Assembly (NCBI GenBank): GCA_003170575.1
Contig: PMZB01000041.1
Coordinates: forward strand, 1 to 5,113
Direction: 5' to 3'
DNA: 5,113 bases
From: Chlamydiia bacterium
Lineage (GTDB): Bacteria; Chlamydiota; Chlamydiia; Chlamydiales; FEN-1388
Positions within the stretch are counted from its first letter, which is position 1. The number at the start of each line of letters is the position of its first letter. The position numbers and the translations under genes are program-made. Below are positions 1-5,090 of this stretch, piece by piece. The notes beneath the pieces were generated by a model. It ran no database searches, was not told the DNA's origin, and was given only the letters and a program-made list of their open reading frames with translations.

Positions 1-50
1 CTATGGCCGCAAAATCCCGTTGGATTTTCAACGAACACAGCCGGCGAGAC

Positions 51-60
51 TTCTCGCTCT
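51..60 (+). repeat. Left terminal inverted repeat of element 1 (provisional)
   Basis: TTCTCGCTCT here matches exactly the inward-reading right end at 2911-2902. The bases that follow align loosely (TCATGGGATAAATTG against AAATGAAACAATTATG). The left copy also sits in a small palindrome, GCGAG-actt-CTCGC (44-57). Ten perfect bases is short, so the call rests mainly on their placement outside both genes. Confidence 0.4.
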
Positions 61-66
61 TCATGG

Positions 67-140
67 GATAAATTGTTGCATAAACAGAAATTAATAACAA
101 TACAAAATATTGAAATCTTAAGTTATTGTCTCAAAAATGA
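67..140. other. AT-rich subterminal zone with repeated ATTGTT/AACAAT motifs
   Basis: Between the left end of element 1 and the transposase stop is an AT-rich stretch with ATTGTT at 72-77, AACAAT at 96-101 and the near match TTATTGTC at 123-130. The same core, AACAAT/ATTGTT, lies inside both arms of the inverted repeat at 2851-2898 near the other end. Shared short sites near both ends are typical of transposase-binding sites; that role is inferred. A TATGAT at 141-146 resembles a -10 box, but it has no good -35 and would read antisense into the transposase gene. Confidence 0.3.
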
Positions 141-221
141 TATGATCGCTGACCGCTTAATTCTGTTAGATTTCGACATCAAGAAATCGACATCGTGCGC
201 TTGACCTTAGTCGCCAAAGAC

Positions 222-2174
222 TCAACAGCAGATCGCCTGATCGCGCTTTATACAGGCTGGGATACATGCAGCAATTCCCGCTGGAAAACCCGCTGAAACC
301 ACGGTCTCAGGCACAGGGAACATATTGCCTTCTGCTGGGACCAGGGAATTCTCTGAATCATCAGAATTGGTCGAAAAATCTGCGAATGAGCCAGGTTTTT
401 CCTCCAGGAAAAATTCGCCAGCGGGAATTGCTGGGATACATGCACCAATCAGATAGTCGGGTAGCTTTGGTGTCTTGATAAGACGTTTGACAGCGGAATC
501 CAGTTTCTCCGTTTCTTGTGTTGCTTGCCTCATCTTTTTTCTGACAAGGCCTGCCTCGATTTCAGCAAAGCGTTCCGAGAGATCGACACAGTCATTCAGG
601 ATGATCTTTTCGTATTTTGCGTTCTCAAGGTTTTTTACCAGTGGCGTTTCAGCGAGCATGGTGGCCAATACTCTCCCTAACGTTTTTCCTCCCGTGCGCC
701 TCCTTGAACCACGATTGAGCTCTCGAAAAAATCGCTCCATGAGATTGTTCGTTCTCTGTGGTTGGATCACTATCGTCTGGCCGCTTTTGGACGTAACGGT
801 GATTGGCTTCGTAAACAGCTTGTCCCAGTATTTTTTAATTTGCCCCACCAGTTTTCGATAGTCATGGTCGCACAAAACAGCTTCTTGTATCCCTTTTGAC
901 CCGATGAACGTTTCGACACCTGTCTTAATGACGTCCATATCGCAGTCCGTCGCATCGTCATTGAGCCCATCAGAGCCGTCTGGTTCCGCAATGCGCATAG
1001 CATCTCTGAGTTGATCGAAGTGTGCTGATTTTTTCTCCATTGCAATGCTGAGCCTTGTCAACAAGGGGTCCTCGAGTACTTCATCTAGCTCTTCCTGCAG
1101 AGCTCTCAGGTCGCCTTGGGATGGAGGTAGGGCTTGAAGCAACTTTCTGACCTTCTGCATCCGTTGGATGAAAACAAGCCTTTCCCGGTCAAAGGGGAAT
1201 CCATAGCCTGACAATTCTTCGGCAAAATCGAGGATCCACTCGGCCAAGAGATACGCAATATCGATTTCCGAAAGATGCTGTAAGCTATCAGGCGTGAGAC
1301 TTGTGACGTGGAGTGTGTCGATGTTCACGTATTCCCGTAGTTTTTTGGCGAATGTGTTCAGGCGCCCCTTTACGCCATATCCTTGCAAGATGCTGCGTAT
1401 CTGCGCCTCTTCGTCGCCGAAGAGGTCCTTGCCACTACAGCGAAGAAAATGGAAGTGGCAGACATAGTCGGCAACTCCAGGAAAAACGTTTTGTACAGCA
1501 GAGAGATTGGCCTTGCCCAGATCATGGACGGTCGCCAGAGGGTCGCCGAAATCGCGTTTAACTTGTTCGAGCAGGCTGCTGACGGATTCGGTTGATTCTG
1601 AAGGTGCTTTTATACTTCCAAGTACGAGCTTCTCCACCTCATCAACAGCTACGATGAGGTGGGGACTGCCGCCGTCGTTGGTACCGTCAAAATGCAGACA
1701 TGAGCCGCCATTGTCCTCGATAAGCTTGCGAATTTCGGGGATCTTTTCCTGGTGAGCAAGAGCCAGATAACAGATGAACTTCCTGGCAAGGTATGAGACC
1801 TCGCGTTCGGAAATAGGGACGTTTTGGCTCCACAGCGCCTCCGCAACCTCATTTTCGGTTTTATAGCTTTGGAACATGGCTCTGCCCACGTATACCATGA
1901 CGTCAAAGCCGAAATTGCAGTGTTGGGGCACCAGTTGGTTTCGGACTTCTGATTCATAAGTTTTTTTGCAGACACAGCACTGCTTTACCGTTTCGTGAAC
2001 ATGGATTTTGCCAATGCACAGTGTGATGACAGTCCTTTTTTCTGTCTTCCGAACGAGAAGCCGTTGCCCGCAGCAGTCGGTGCTCTCAGACTCGATTCTA
2101 ATTGTAGGGCATATGGGAAAAAGGTTTGACGAAGATAGCTCTTGGGTCAGTTGATTTCGCAAGGTACTCAGCAA
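222..2174 (-). CDS. DDE-type transposase, product of -1 frame (downstream gene of element 1)
   Basis: This 650-residue protein probably catalyses strand cleavage and transfer for element 1. Visible parts: a Cys-rich N-terminal segment (C34, C35, then C66, C67, C69 in QCCVCKKTY) that looks like a zinc finger; an HFDGTNDGG strand with candidate first catalytic D163; TVHDLGKAN with candidate second D218, followed by CHFHFLRC; a long, mostly helical insert; then NNLMERFFRELNRGSRRRTG with candidate catalytic E480. RNase H-fold transposases with an all-helical insert between the second D and the E are known (for example IS256- and ISL3-type), and the layout fits that class. The listed start is TTG at 2174-2172, with no Shine-Dalgarno sequence before it. 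The same frame is open back to a stop at 2222-2220, so the protein is more likely made as a frameshift fusion with the upstream gene. The last 75 or so residues are Pro/Ala/Cys-rich and repetitive. Family assignment is inferred from motifs only. Confidence 0.85.
   Translation of the reverse strand: MLSTLRNQLTQELSSSNLFPICPTIRIESESTDCCGQRLLVRKTEKRTVITLCIGKIHVHETVKQCCVCKKTYESEVRNQLVPQHCNFGFDVMVYVGRAMFQSYKTENEVAEALWSQNVPISEREVSYLARKFICYLALAHQEKIPEIRKLIEDNGGSCLHFDGTNDGGSPHLIVAVDEVEKLVLGSIKAPSESTESVSSLLEQVKRDFGDPLATVHDLGKANLSAVQNVFPGVADYVCHFHFLRCSGKDLFGDEEAQIRSILQGYGVKGRLNTFAKKLREYVNIDTLHVTSLTPDSLQHLSEIDIAYLLAEWILDFAEELSGYGFPFDRERLVFIQRMQKVRKLLQALPPSQGDLRALQEELDEVLEDPLLTRLSIAMEKKSAHFDQLRDAMRIAEPDGSDGLNDDATDCDMDVIKTGVETFIGSKGIQEAVLCDHDYRKLVGQIKKYWDKLFTKPITVTSKSGQTIVIQPQRTNNLMERFFRELNRGSRRRTGGKTLGRVLATMLAETPLVKNLENAKYEKIILNDCVDLSERFAEIEAGLVRKKMRQATQETEKLDSAVKRLIKTPKLPDYLIGACIPAIPAGEFFLEEKPGSFADFSTNSDDSENSLVPAEGNMFPVPETVVSAGFPAGIAACIPACIKRDQAICC
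256..444. repeat. Short direct and inverted repeats in the 3' end of the element 1 transposase gene
   Basis: GCTGGGATACATGCA occurs at 256-270 and again at 430-444. Directly after the first copy is GCAATTCCCGCTGG (271-284), whose reverse complement CCAGCGGGAATTGC (418-431) runs into the second copy with a two-base overlap. The order is A-B ... B'-A. On the coding strand they give the repeated ACIPA and PAG motifs of the Cys/Pro/Ala-rich tail. Confidence 0.65.
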
Positions 2175-2176
2175 TT

Positions 2177-2836
2177 TTAGGGCGTGAAATCCGGCGTTTT
2201 TTTTTCTAAAGAGTAGAGCTTAAAAACCCTTTGCACCTGGTCCAACGTAACGGAAGAACCTTGTTTTTTCAGTAGCAGTGCGACCTCCTCCTCCTTCACG
2301 TGTTCAGAAATGCATTTTATTGTCGCGACCAGGACCTGCATGACTATCCAATCGGGCAAAGGGGCGATTTCTTCCTGTTCGAAGCGGTTTTGAATCTGCC
2401 TGAGACTTTGATCCGGATCGGCACTTACGTAGACGTAAACGCCGTTCACGACCTGTCGAGAGAGCTTTTTTGTCTTAACAAGGGTAAGAAGAGCGTTTTG
2501 CACATAGACGCGCTGTTGTTTTTCCAGTTCTGAGCAGCTTTTCCCGTTATCGCAGACTGAGATCAAGTGAACAATGGTATTCATCAATGTTCCGTACCTA
2601 GAAAAACCTATCTCACCATTATGCCACAAGCCATCTTCATCAAACTGGGCGATTTCTTTGAGGGTATAGTATTTTCCTGCATGGCTATAACTTGACAGCG
2701 CATCCAACTTTTGAAGGTATCGGTACGCGGTCGTGCGCGAATTTGTTCTAATGGTTTTGTACACGTCCTTGATGTCGAGTACGTGACGTTTCAAAAATAC
2801 TTCTCGAAGCTTCTCGACCAATGATTTTTCCGGCAT
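2177..2836 (-). CDS. Winged-helix DNA-binding protein, upstream gene of element 1
   Basis: This 219-residue soluble protein begins with a probable winged helix-turn-helix: residues 8-60, with RTTAYRYLQKLDAL as a likely recognition helix and GKYYTL as the wing. Residues 78-138 look like a second winged-helix unit ending in the beta hairpin GVYVYVS. Residues 160-212 form a third helical segment (WIVMQVLVATIKCISEHV, then VTLDQVQRVFKLY). There is no signal peptide or membrane segment. The ATG at 2836 follows a perfect 14-bp inverted repeat, so self-regulation is plausible. Its stop at 2179-2177 is two bases before the TTG of the transposase, and it ends just after an A9 run. I infer that it gives the DNA-binding half of a transposase fusion and that, alone, it may repress or modulate transposition as OrfA does in IS3 elements. 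I do not recognise a named family. A host regulator is less likely because the gene is coupled to the transposase. Confidence 0.8.
   Translation of the reverse strand: MPEKSLVEKLREVFLKRHVLDIKDVYKTIRTNSRTTAYRYLQKLDALSSYSHAGKYYTLKEIAQFDEDGLWHNGEIGFSRYGTLMNTIVHLISVCDNGKSCSELEKQQRVYVQNALLTLVKTKKLSRQVVNGVYVYVSADPDQSLRQIQNRFEQEEIAPLPDWIVMQVLVATIKCISEHVKEEEVALLLKKQGSSVTLDQVQRVFKLYSLEKKTPDFTP
2197..2205 (-). promoter_or_regulatory. A9 slippery run, probable -1 frameshift or transcriptional slippage site
   Basis: The coding (minus) strand reads TTA GAA AAA AAA ACG in the upstream gene. The transposase frame runs from a stop at 2222-2220 to the upstream gene's stop at 2179-2177, and the nine A lie inside that overlap. 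A one-base slip backwards on A_AAA_AAA gives E-K-K-N-A-G-F-H-A-L-K-L-L-S and enters the transposase with no stop. The fusion would be about 213 + 8 + 650 = 871 residues. A_AAA_AAA is a known efficient -1 motif in bacteria, and A9 is also prone to RNA polymerase slippage. I did not find a clear stimulatory hairpin or a well-placed internal Shine-Dalgarno sequence. Confidence 0.7.
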
Positions 2837-2850
2837 TTTACAACTCGGTT

Positions 2851-2898
2851 TGAAACAATTATGGCGTGCCCTGGTCTATATGTACCATAATTGTTTCA
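2851..2898. promoter_or_regulatory. Perfect 14-bp inverted repeat, likely operator or transposase-binding site
   Basis: TGAAACAATTATGG (2851-2864) and its exact complement CCATAATTGTTTCA (2885-2898) are separated by 20 bases and lie 15-62 bases before the ATG of the winged-helix gene. Each arm holds CATAAT read outward, which resembles a -10 hexamer. The gene-proximal arm could therefore supply the -10 of the minus-strand promoter, although I see no good -35 at 17 bp. The position, just inside the right end of element 1, fits either autorepression by the winged-helix protein or transposase binding. Confidence 0.6.
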
Positions 2899-2901
2899 TT
2901 T

Positions 2902-2911
2902 AGAGCGAGAA
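2902..2911 (-). repeat. Right terminal inverted repeat of element 1 (provisional)
   Basis: AGAGCGAGAA on the plus strand is the reverse complement of 51-60. It lies three bases outside the 14-bp operator-like repeat and 13 bases before the first base of the ISL3 element. No duplicated target can be seen outside 51 and 2911. Confidence 0.4.
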
Positions 2912-2924
2912 AATTCGGTTCATG

Positions 2925-2947
2925 GGAAGAATTGGGGGACGGCTTTC
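2925..2947 (+). repeat. ISL3 left terminal inverted repeat (IRL)
   Basis: The sequence starts GGAAGAATTGGGGG and ends CGGCTTTC. It is identical over 23 bp to the reverse complement of 5091-5113, and the match stops after base 2947. It defines the left end of the element. Confidence 0.92.
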
Positions 2948-3012
2948 GATTTGTCCAGTAAATTCTTGAAATAAAAAAGGAGACAGAATAGGAATAGTCC
3001 AACCACAACGAT

Positions 3013-3017
3013 GGAGG
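3013..3017 (+). promoter_or_regulatory. Ribosome binding site of the ISL3 transposase
   Basis: GGAGG lies seven bases before the ATG at 3025, a near-ideal spacing that fixes this start. The leader of about 77 nt between IRL and this site has only a weak promoter candidate: TTGAAA at 2966-2971 with a poor -10 (TAGGAA) 17 bases later. Confidence 0.75.
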
Positions 3018-3024
3018 TTTTCCT

Positions 3025-4233
3025 ATGTCTGTCTCCAAAGTCTTTCATGCCTTAATCGGCGATAAAAGCATAGTCCTACAAAACACAGAGTTTTGTCAAG
3101 ACCACGTTATCTTTTGGGGTCGTCTCCGGAATCATGCGAAGAAATGTCCATGTTGCGGGTGCTCCGACGTGGTAATCAAGGAAACCAAGGAACGTACTTT
3201 CAGGACCCTCAACATTGGAGAAAAGAGAGCGTATTTGAAAATCGATGTCCACAAGACGCTCTGCAACAGATGTGGAAAGCAAAGCTGGATGCAGTTGCCC
3301 TTCTCATGTGGGAAGCTTCCCATGACAAACTCTTTTATACGCCACGTTATACAGTTAGCGGCCATAGCAACCGTCCTTGCTGTTGCAGCCTTCCTAATGC
3401 TTCAGTGGAAGACCGTGAAGAATATTGACAAGGCAAATCTTGCAAAACGAGCAAAACAGTTTTCGTTCAAAAAGCTTCGCTACATCAGTATCGACGAGAT
3501 TGCGATTAAGAAGAGGCACAAATATATGACCATTTTTACCGATATTACCACCGGAATGATCATACATGCCGTCGAGGGGCGCAGCGAGGAATGCCTTCGG
3601 CCATTTCTTAAGCTTCTTGCAAAGAAGGCTAAACGACTTAGAGGAATTGGCATCGACATGAGTGCCGCTTACGCCAGCTCGATAAAAATCCATCTTCCTA
3701 ATGTGGATATCATTTTTGATAGATTCCATGTCACAAAACTGCTCAATGACACAATCGACAAAATACGACGTAACGAGTACGCAAAGTGCAAAAAAGCTGG
3801 CATAGAGGTTCTGAAAGGACAGCGATTCCTTTTACTTCGCAACTTTGTTGACCTCGACGACGGGCAGAAGAGTAGTCTTAAAAAGCTTTTAGAGATTAAT
3901 CATCCTTTAGCTATAGCTCACAGCATGAAAGAGCAGCTCAGATCTTTTTGGAGTTGTAAATCAAAAGCAGAGGGGGCGCAATTTCTTTTTTGTTGGGTCA
4001 TGGAGGCGCTTGAGTCTGGTGTGCAATTGTTAGCGAAGGCAGCTAGATCCCTTCTACGGCGTTGTGAGGGTCTTTTGAGCTATTTCGATCATGGAATTGA
4101 TAATGGAAAGGCAGAGGGCATTAACAATAAGATAAAGGTTCTCAAAAGGCAGGCGTATGGATATCGCGATCAGGAATATTTCAAGCTGAAACTTTATCAT
4201 CTTCACAAGAAACAGATTCAACTCATTGGGTAA
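3025..4233 (+). CDS. tnpA: ISL3-family transposase, apparently full length
   Basis: This 402-residue protein should bind the 23-bp ends and move the element by a DDE, RNase H-fold mechanism. The N-terminal zinc-binding segment has CPCC (C41, C44) and CNRC (C80, C83). A helix-turn-helix-like region covers about residues 100-145. The catalytic core follows: ISIDEIAIKKRHKY with D157, GIGIDMSAAY with D211, the typical FDRFHVTKLLND (residues 231-242), a helical insert, and then GKAEGINNKIKVLKRQAYGYRD with E364. The DRFH, AEG-N-KIK and AYGYRD blocks are hallmarks of the ISL3 (DDE_Tnp_ISL3) family. Length and C-terminus (YFKLKLYHLHKKQIQLIG) fit the family. The start is supported by GGAGG seven bases upstream. 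I see no frameshift or missing catalytic residue, so it may be active. No terminator is evident after the stop. Confidence 0.95.
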   Translation: MSVSKVFHALIGDKSIVLQNTEFCQDHVIFWGRLRNHAKKCPCCGCSDVVIKETKERTFRTLNIGEKRAYLKIDVHKTLCNRCGKQSWMQLPFSCGKLPMTNSFIRHVIQLAAIATVLAVAAFLMLQWKTVKNIDKANLAKRAKQFSFKKLRYISIDEIAIKKRHKYMTIFTDITTGMIIHAVEGRSEECLRPFLKLLAKKAKRLRGIGIDMSAAYASSIKIHLPNVDIIFDRFHVTKLLNDTIDKIRRNEYAKCKKAGIEVLKGQRFLLLRNFVDLDDGQKSSLKKLLEINHPLAIAHSMKEQLRSFWSCKSKAEGAQFLFCWVMEALESGVQLLAKAARSLLRRCEGLLSYFDHGIDNGKAEGINNKIKVLKRQAYGYRDQEYFKLKLYHLHKKQIQLIG

Positions 4234-4349
4234 TAGCGGTTGGAGAATACTCCATCAAAAAGTTATGGCAGAACAAGCGAGTGTATGACCCAGATCGTCT
4301 TGTGAGGGCGCTAATCACAGGGATTCAGAAATATACTGGTAAAGATTGA
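4131..4349 (+). pseudogene. Possible gene remnant: open frame after the ISL3 transposase
   Basis: A frame with no start and 72 open codons overlaps the end of the transposase gene (in its -1 frame) and continues to TGA at 4347-4349. The part beyond the transposase reads AVGEYSIKKLWQNKRV, then YDPDRLVRALITGIQKYTGKD, which looks like a real C-terminal tail rather than random sequence. I do not recognise the family. It could be the last 35-40 codons of a gene captured inside the IS, or chance. Confidence 0.22.
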
Positions 4350-4468
4350 CCCACTGACAACCGTGAAAAAAATCAGCTTAAGGTGCCTTGGAAGTCGCAT
4401 CCTTGGAAGGCTCGAACAGTTTCTGACTTCATTCTTTTATGCATAAGAGACCGTTGTGGCAAGCACTC

Positions 4469-4496
4469 AGGGGGTCTGGGGGATTTCCCCCAGTAT
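4469..4496 (+). repeat. Palindromic unit, copy 1 (outer, left arm)
   Basis: AGGGGGTCT leads into the near-perfect palindrome CTGGGGGATTTCCCCCAG (4476-4493), followed by TAT. It could form an 8-bp G/C-rich stem as DNA or RNA. It has no T-run after it, so it is not a standard terminator. Such REP-like palindromes recur in many bacterial genomes; whether this one does here needs a genome search. Confidence 0.75.
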
Positions 4497-4580
4497 GAGC
4501 TGATCTATGCCTGGGAACCGAAAAAGGGGCTACAGAGCGTCGTTGATGTTGAACCAACGTTTTCATCTGCCCTCAAGAGC

Positions 4581-4610
4581 AGGGGGTCTGGGGGATTTAT
4601 CCCCCAGTAT
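4581..4610 (+). repeat. Palindromic unit, copy 2 (inner, left arm)
   Basis: Same unit and orientation as 4469-4496 but with ATTTAT instead of ATTT in the centre, giving CTGGGGGATTTATCCCCCAG at 4588-4607. The AT insertion marks the inner copies. Confidence 0.75.
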
Positions 4611-4642
4611 AAACCGATCTTGTGGTGGGAGGGAGAGTCTCC

Positions 4643-4674
4643 AAAAGCGTTGGGTCAACACCTGTAACGCTTTT
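4643..4674 (+). other. 9-bp hairpin whose loop can pair downstream
   Basis: AAAAGCGTT (4643-4651) pairs perfectly with AACGCTTTT (4666-4674) around a 14-nt loop. The loop includes AACACCTGT, part of AACACCTGTA (4657-4666), which is complementary to TACAGGTGTT (4739-4748). The two helices overlap, so an RNA would form either a pseudoknot or two alternative folds. The stem ends in TTTTG, a weak terminator-like tail on the plus strand. Confidence 0.5.
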
Positions 4675-4761
4675 GTCTTCTCTACTGATATTTCGGTAAC
4701 CCTGTCGATGGAACTGTTCCCAGTAGTAGGGAGGATCATACAGGTGTTACGTCCTCTTGGT

Positions 4762-4790
4762 GGTAGCTGATAACCCTGTGGGCAGCTACC
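4762..4790 (+). other. 8-bp perfect hairpin in the loop of the long inverted repeat
   Basis: GGTAGCTG (4762-4769) pairs with CAGCTACC (4783-4790) around a 13-nt loop containing TAACCCTGT. That same 9-mer occurs earlier at 4697-4705. Another stem, CTACTG (4682-4687) with CAGTAG (4721-4726), lies nested inside the 4657-4666/4739-4748 helix. Together these suggest a structured RNA or a set of protein-binding sites. Confidence 0.45.
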
Positions 4791-4842
4791 TTTGCCACTC
4801 GTGGGTGCTGTTTCAGTTGGCTTTATGCCGTATCATCGATTC

Positions 4843-4872
4843 ATACTGGGGGATAAATCCCCCAGACCCCCT
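4843..4872 (-). repeat. Palindromic unit, copy 3 (inner, right arm)
   Basis: Reverse-orientation copy carrying the two-base-longer centre (ATAAAT on the plus strand), the exact counterpart of copy 2 at 4581-4610. Confidence 0.75.
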
Positions 4873-4954
4873 GCTCTTGAGGGCAGATGAAACGTTGGTT
4901 CAACATCAACGACGCTCTGTAGCCATTTTTCGGTTCCCAGGCATAGACCAGCTC

Positions 4955-4982
4955 ATACTGGGGGAAATCCCCCAGACCCCCT
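4955..4982 (-). repeat. Palindromic unit, copy 4 (outer, right arm)
   Basis: Reverse-orientation copy with the shorter centre (AAAT on the plus strand), the exact counterpart of copy 1 at 4469-4496. Confidence 0.75.
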
Positions 4983-5090
4983 GAGTGATTGCCGCAACGG
5001 TCTCTATGGTTAATATGTCACGATGTCTTTCAAGCCAGCATTTCCGACTTAAATTCCTCTACCCGCATTTCGCTCAGGGAGTTGCTCTCT

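Larger units (their letters stand above)
51..2911 (-). mobile_element. Two-gene insertion element (wHTH protein + DDE transposase), provisional ends
   Basis: The two minus-strand genes at 2177-2836 and 222-2174 form one tight unit: a helix-turn-helix protein followed two bases later by a DDE transposase in the -1 frame. Reading inward, the left end (from 51) and the right end (minus strand from 2911) both begin TTCTCGCTCT. A looser match follows (ATG and AATT at similar spacing). I see no target duplication outside these positions, so the ends may be wrong by some bases or the copy may be old. Both reading frames are intact, so it may still be active. I cannot assign an ISfinder family with confidence. 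Confidence 0.55.
4446..4610 (+). repeat. Left arm of the 165-bp inverted repeat
   Basis: The arm starts AGAGACCGTTG and ends CCCCCAGTAT. Against the reverse complement of 4843-5005 I count about three substitutions (at 4457, 4463 and 4504), a further mismatch near 4527 and two single-base length differences (in the A/G run near 4521-4529 and the T run near 4560-4563), so identity is roughly 96 percent. Weaker similarity continues inward to about 4618. A transcript on either strand could fold into one very long hairpin. The arm is built as palindromic unit, unique segment of about 84 bases, palindromic unit. Confidence 0.9.
4843..5005 (-). repeat. Right arm of the 165-bp inverted repeat
   Basis: This is the mirror of 4446-4610, starting ATACTGGGGG and ending CAACGGTCTCT on the plus strand. 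It is two bases shorter because of two single-base indels. The outer flanks (ATGCATA on the left, ATGGTTA on the right) agree at five of seven bases, too little to claim a target duplication. Confidence 0.9.
4234..5090. other. 857-nt noncoding cargo between transposase and IRR
   Basis: No convincing gene is found in this stretch. The open frames of 75-94 codons run straight through the inverted repeat, lack ribosome binding sites and show no protein-like pattern. Contents in order: a possible gene remnant (to 4349); unique sequence with CCTTGGAAG twice (4385-4393 and 4401-4409); the left arm of a 165-bp inverted repeat; a structured loop; the right arm; and about 85 nt of unique sequence before IRR in which I see nothing. 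The region is either a second mobile element nested in the IS or a structured RNA locus. Confidence 0.7.

Noticed and set aside
11..28. AAAATCC-cgtt-GGATTTT hairpin near the left edge as a terminator
   Set aside because: The stem is A/T-rich and weak, with only the stem's own four T and no following T-run, and no upstream gene is visible to terminate.
169..188. GATTTC-gacatcaa-GAAATC hairpin as terminator of the element 1 operon
   Set aside because: The stem is only six base pairs, with an 8-nt loop, and on the minus strand no T-run follows it.
1..204. Frame 1 is open from the window edge to TGA at 202-204 (67 codons)
   Set aside because: It has no start in the window, runs through the AT-rich end of element 1 across its provisional boundary, and shows no recognisable motif. 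An open stretch of this size in one of six frames is not rare. It could be the end of a truncated host gene, but I cannot support that.
475..861. 128-codon plus-strand open frame inside the element 1 transposase gene
   Set aside because: It is antisense to the conserved catalytic region and has no ribosome binding site; its peptide shows no domain pattern.
4476..4607. GGGGG/CCCCC palindromes as rho-independent terminators of the ISL3 transposase
   Set aside because: The stems are strong but none is followed by a T-run, and the first lies about 240 nt after the stop codon.
4611..4842. Loop region as a tRNA, group II intron domain or known ribozyme
   Set aside because: I found no cloverleaf with the T-loop GTTCRA pattern and no recognisable domain V or other known RNA motif; only unnamed stems are visible.
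4383..4984. Plus-strand open frames of 75-94 codons in the ISL3 cargo (4383-4667, 4507-4770, 4757-4984)
   Set aside because: They cross the inverted repeat and the G/C-rich palindromes, have no ribosome binding sites, overlap one another, and their peptides simply translate the palindromic units (PQY, PPDP-type stretches).
4446..5005. Repeats as a CRISPR array
   Set aside because: Only two direct copies per arm, the spacer of about 84 bp is shared between arms, and there are no cas genes. The arrangement is an inverted duplication.
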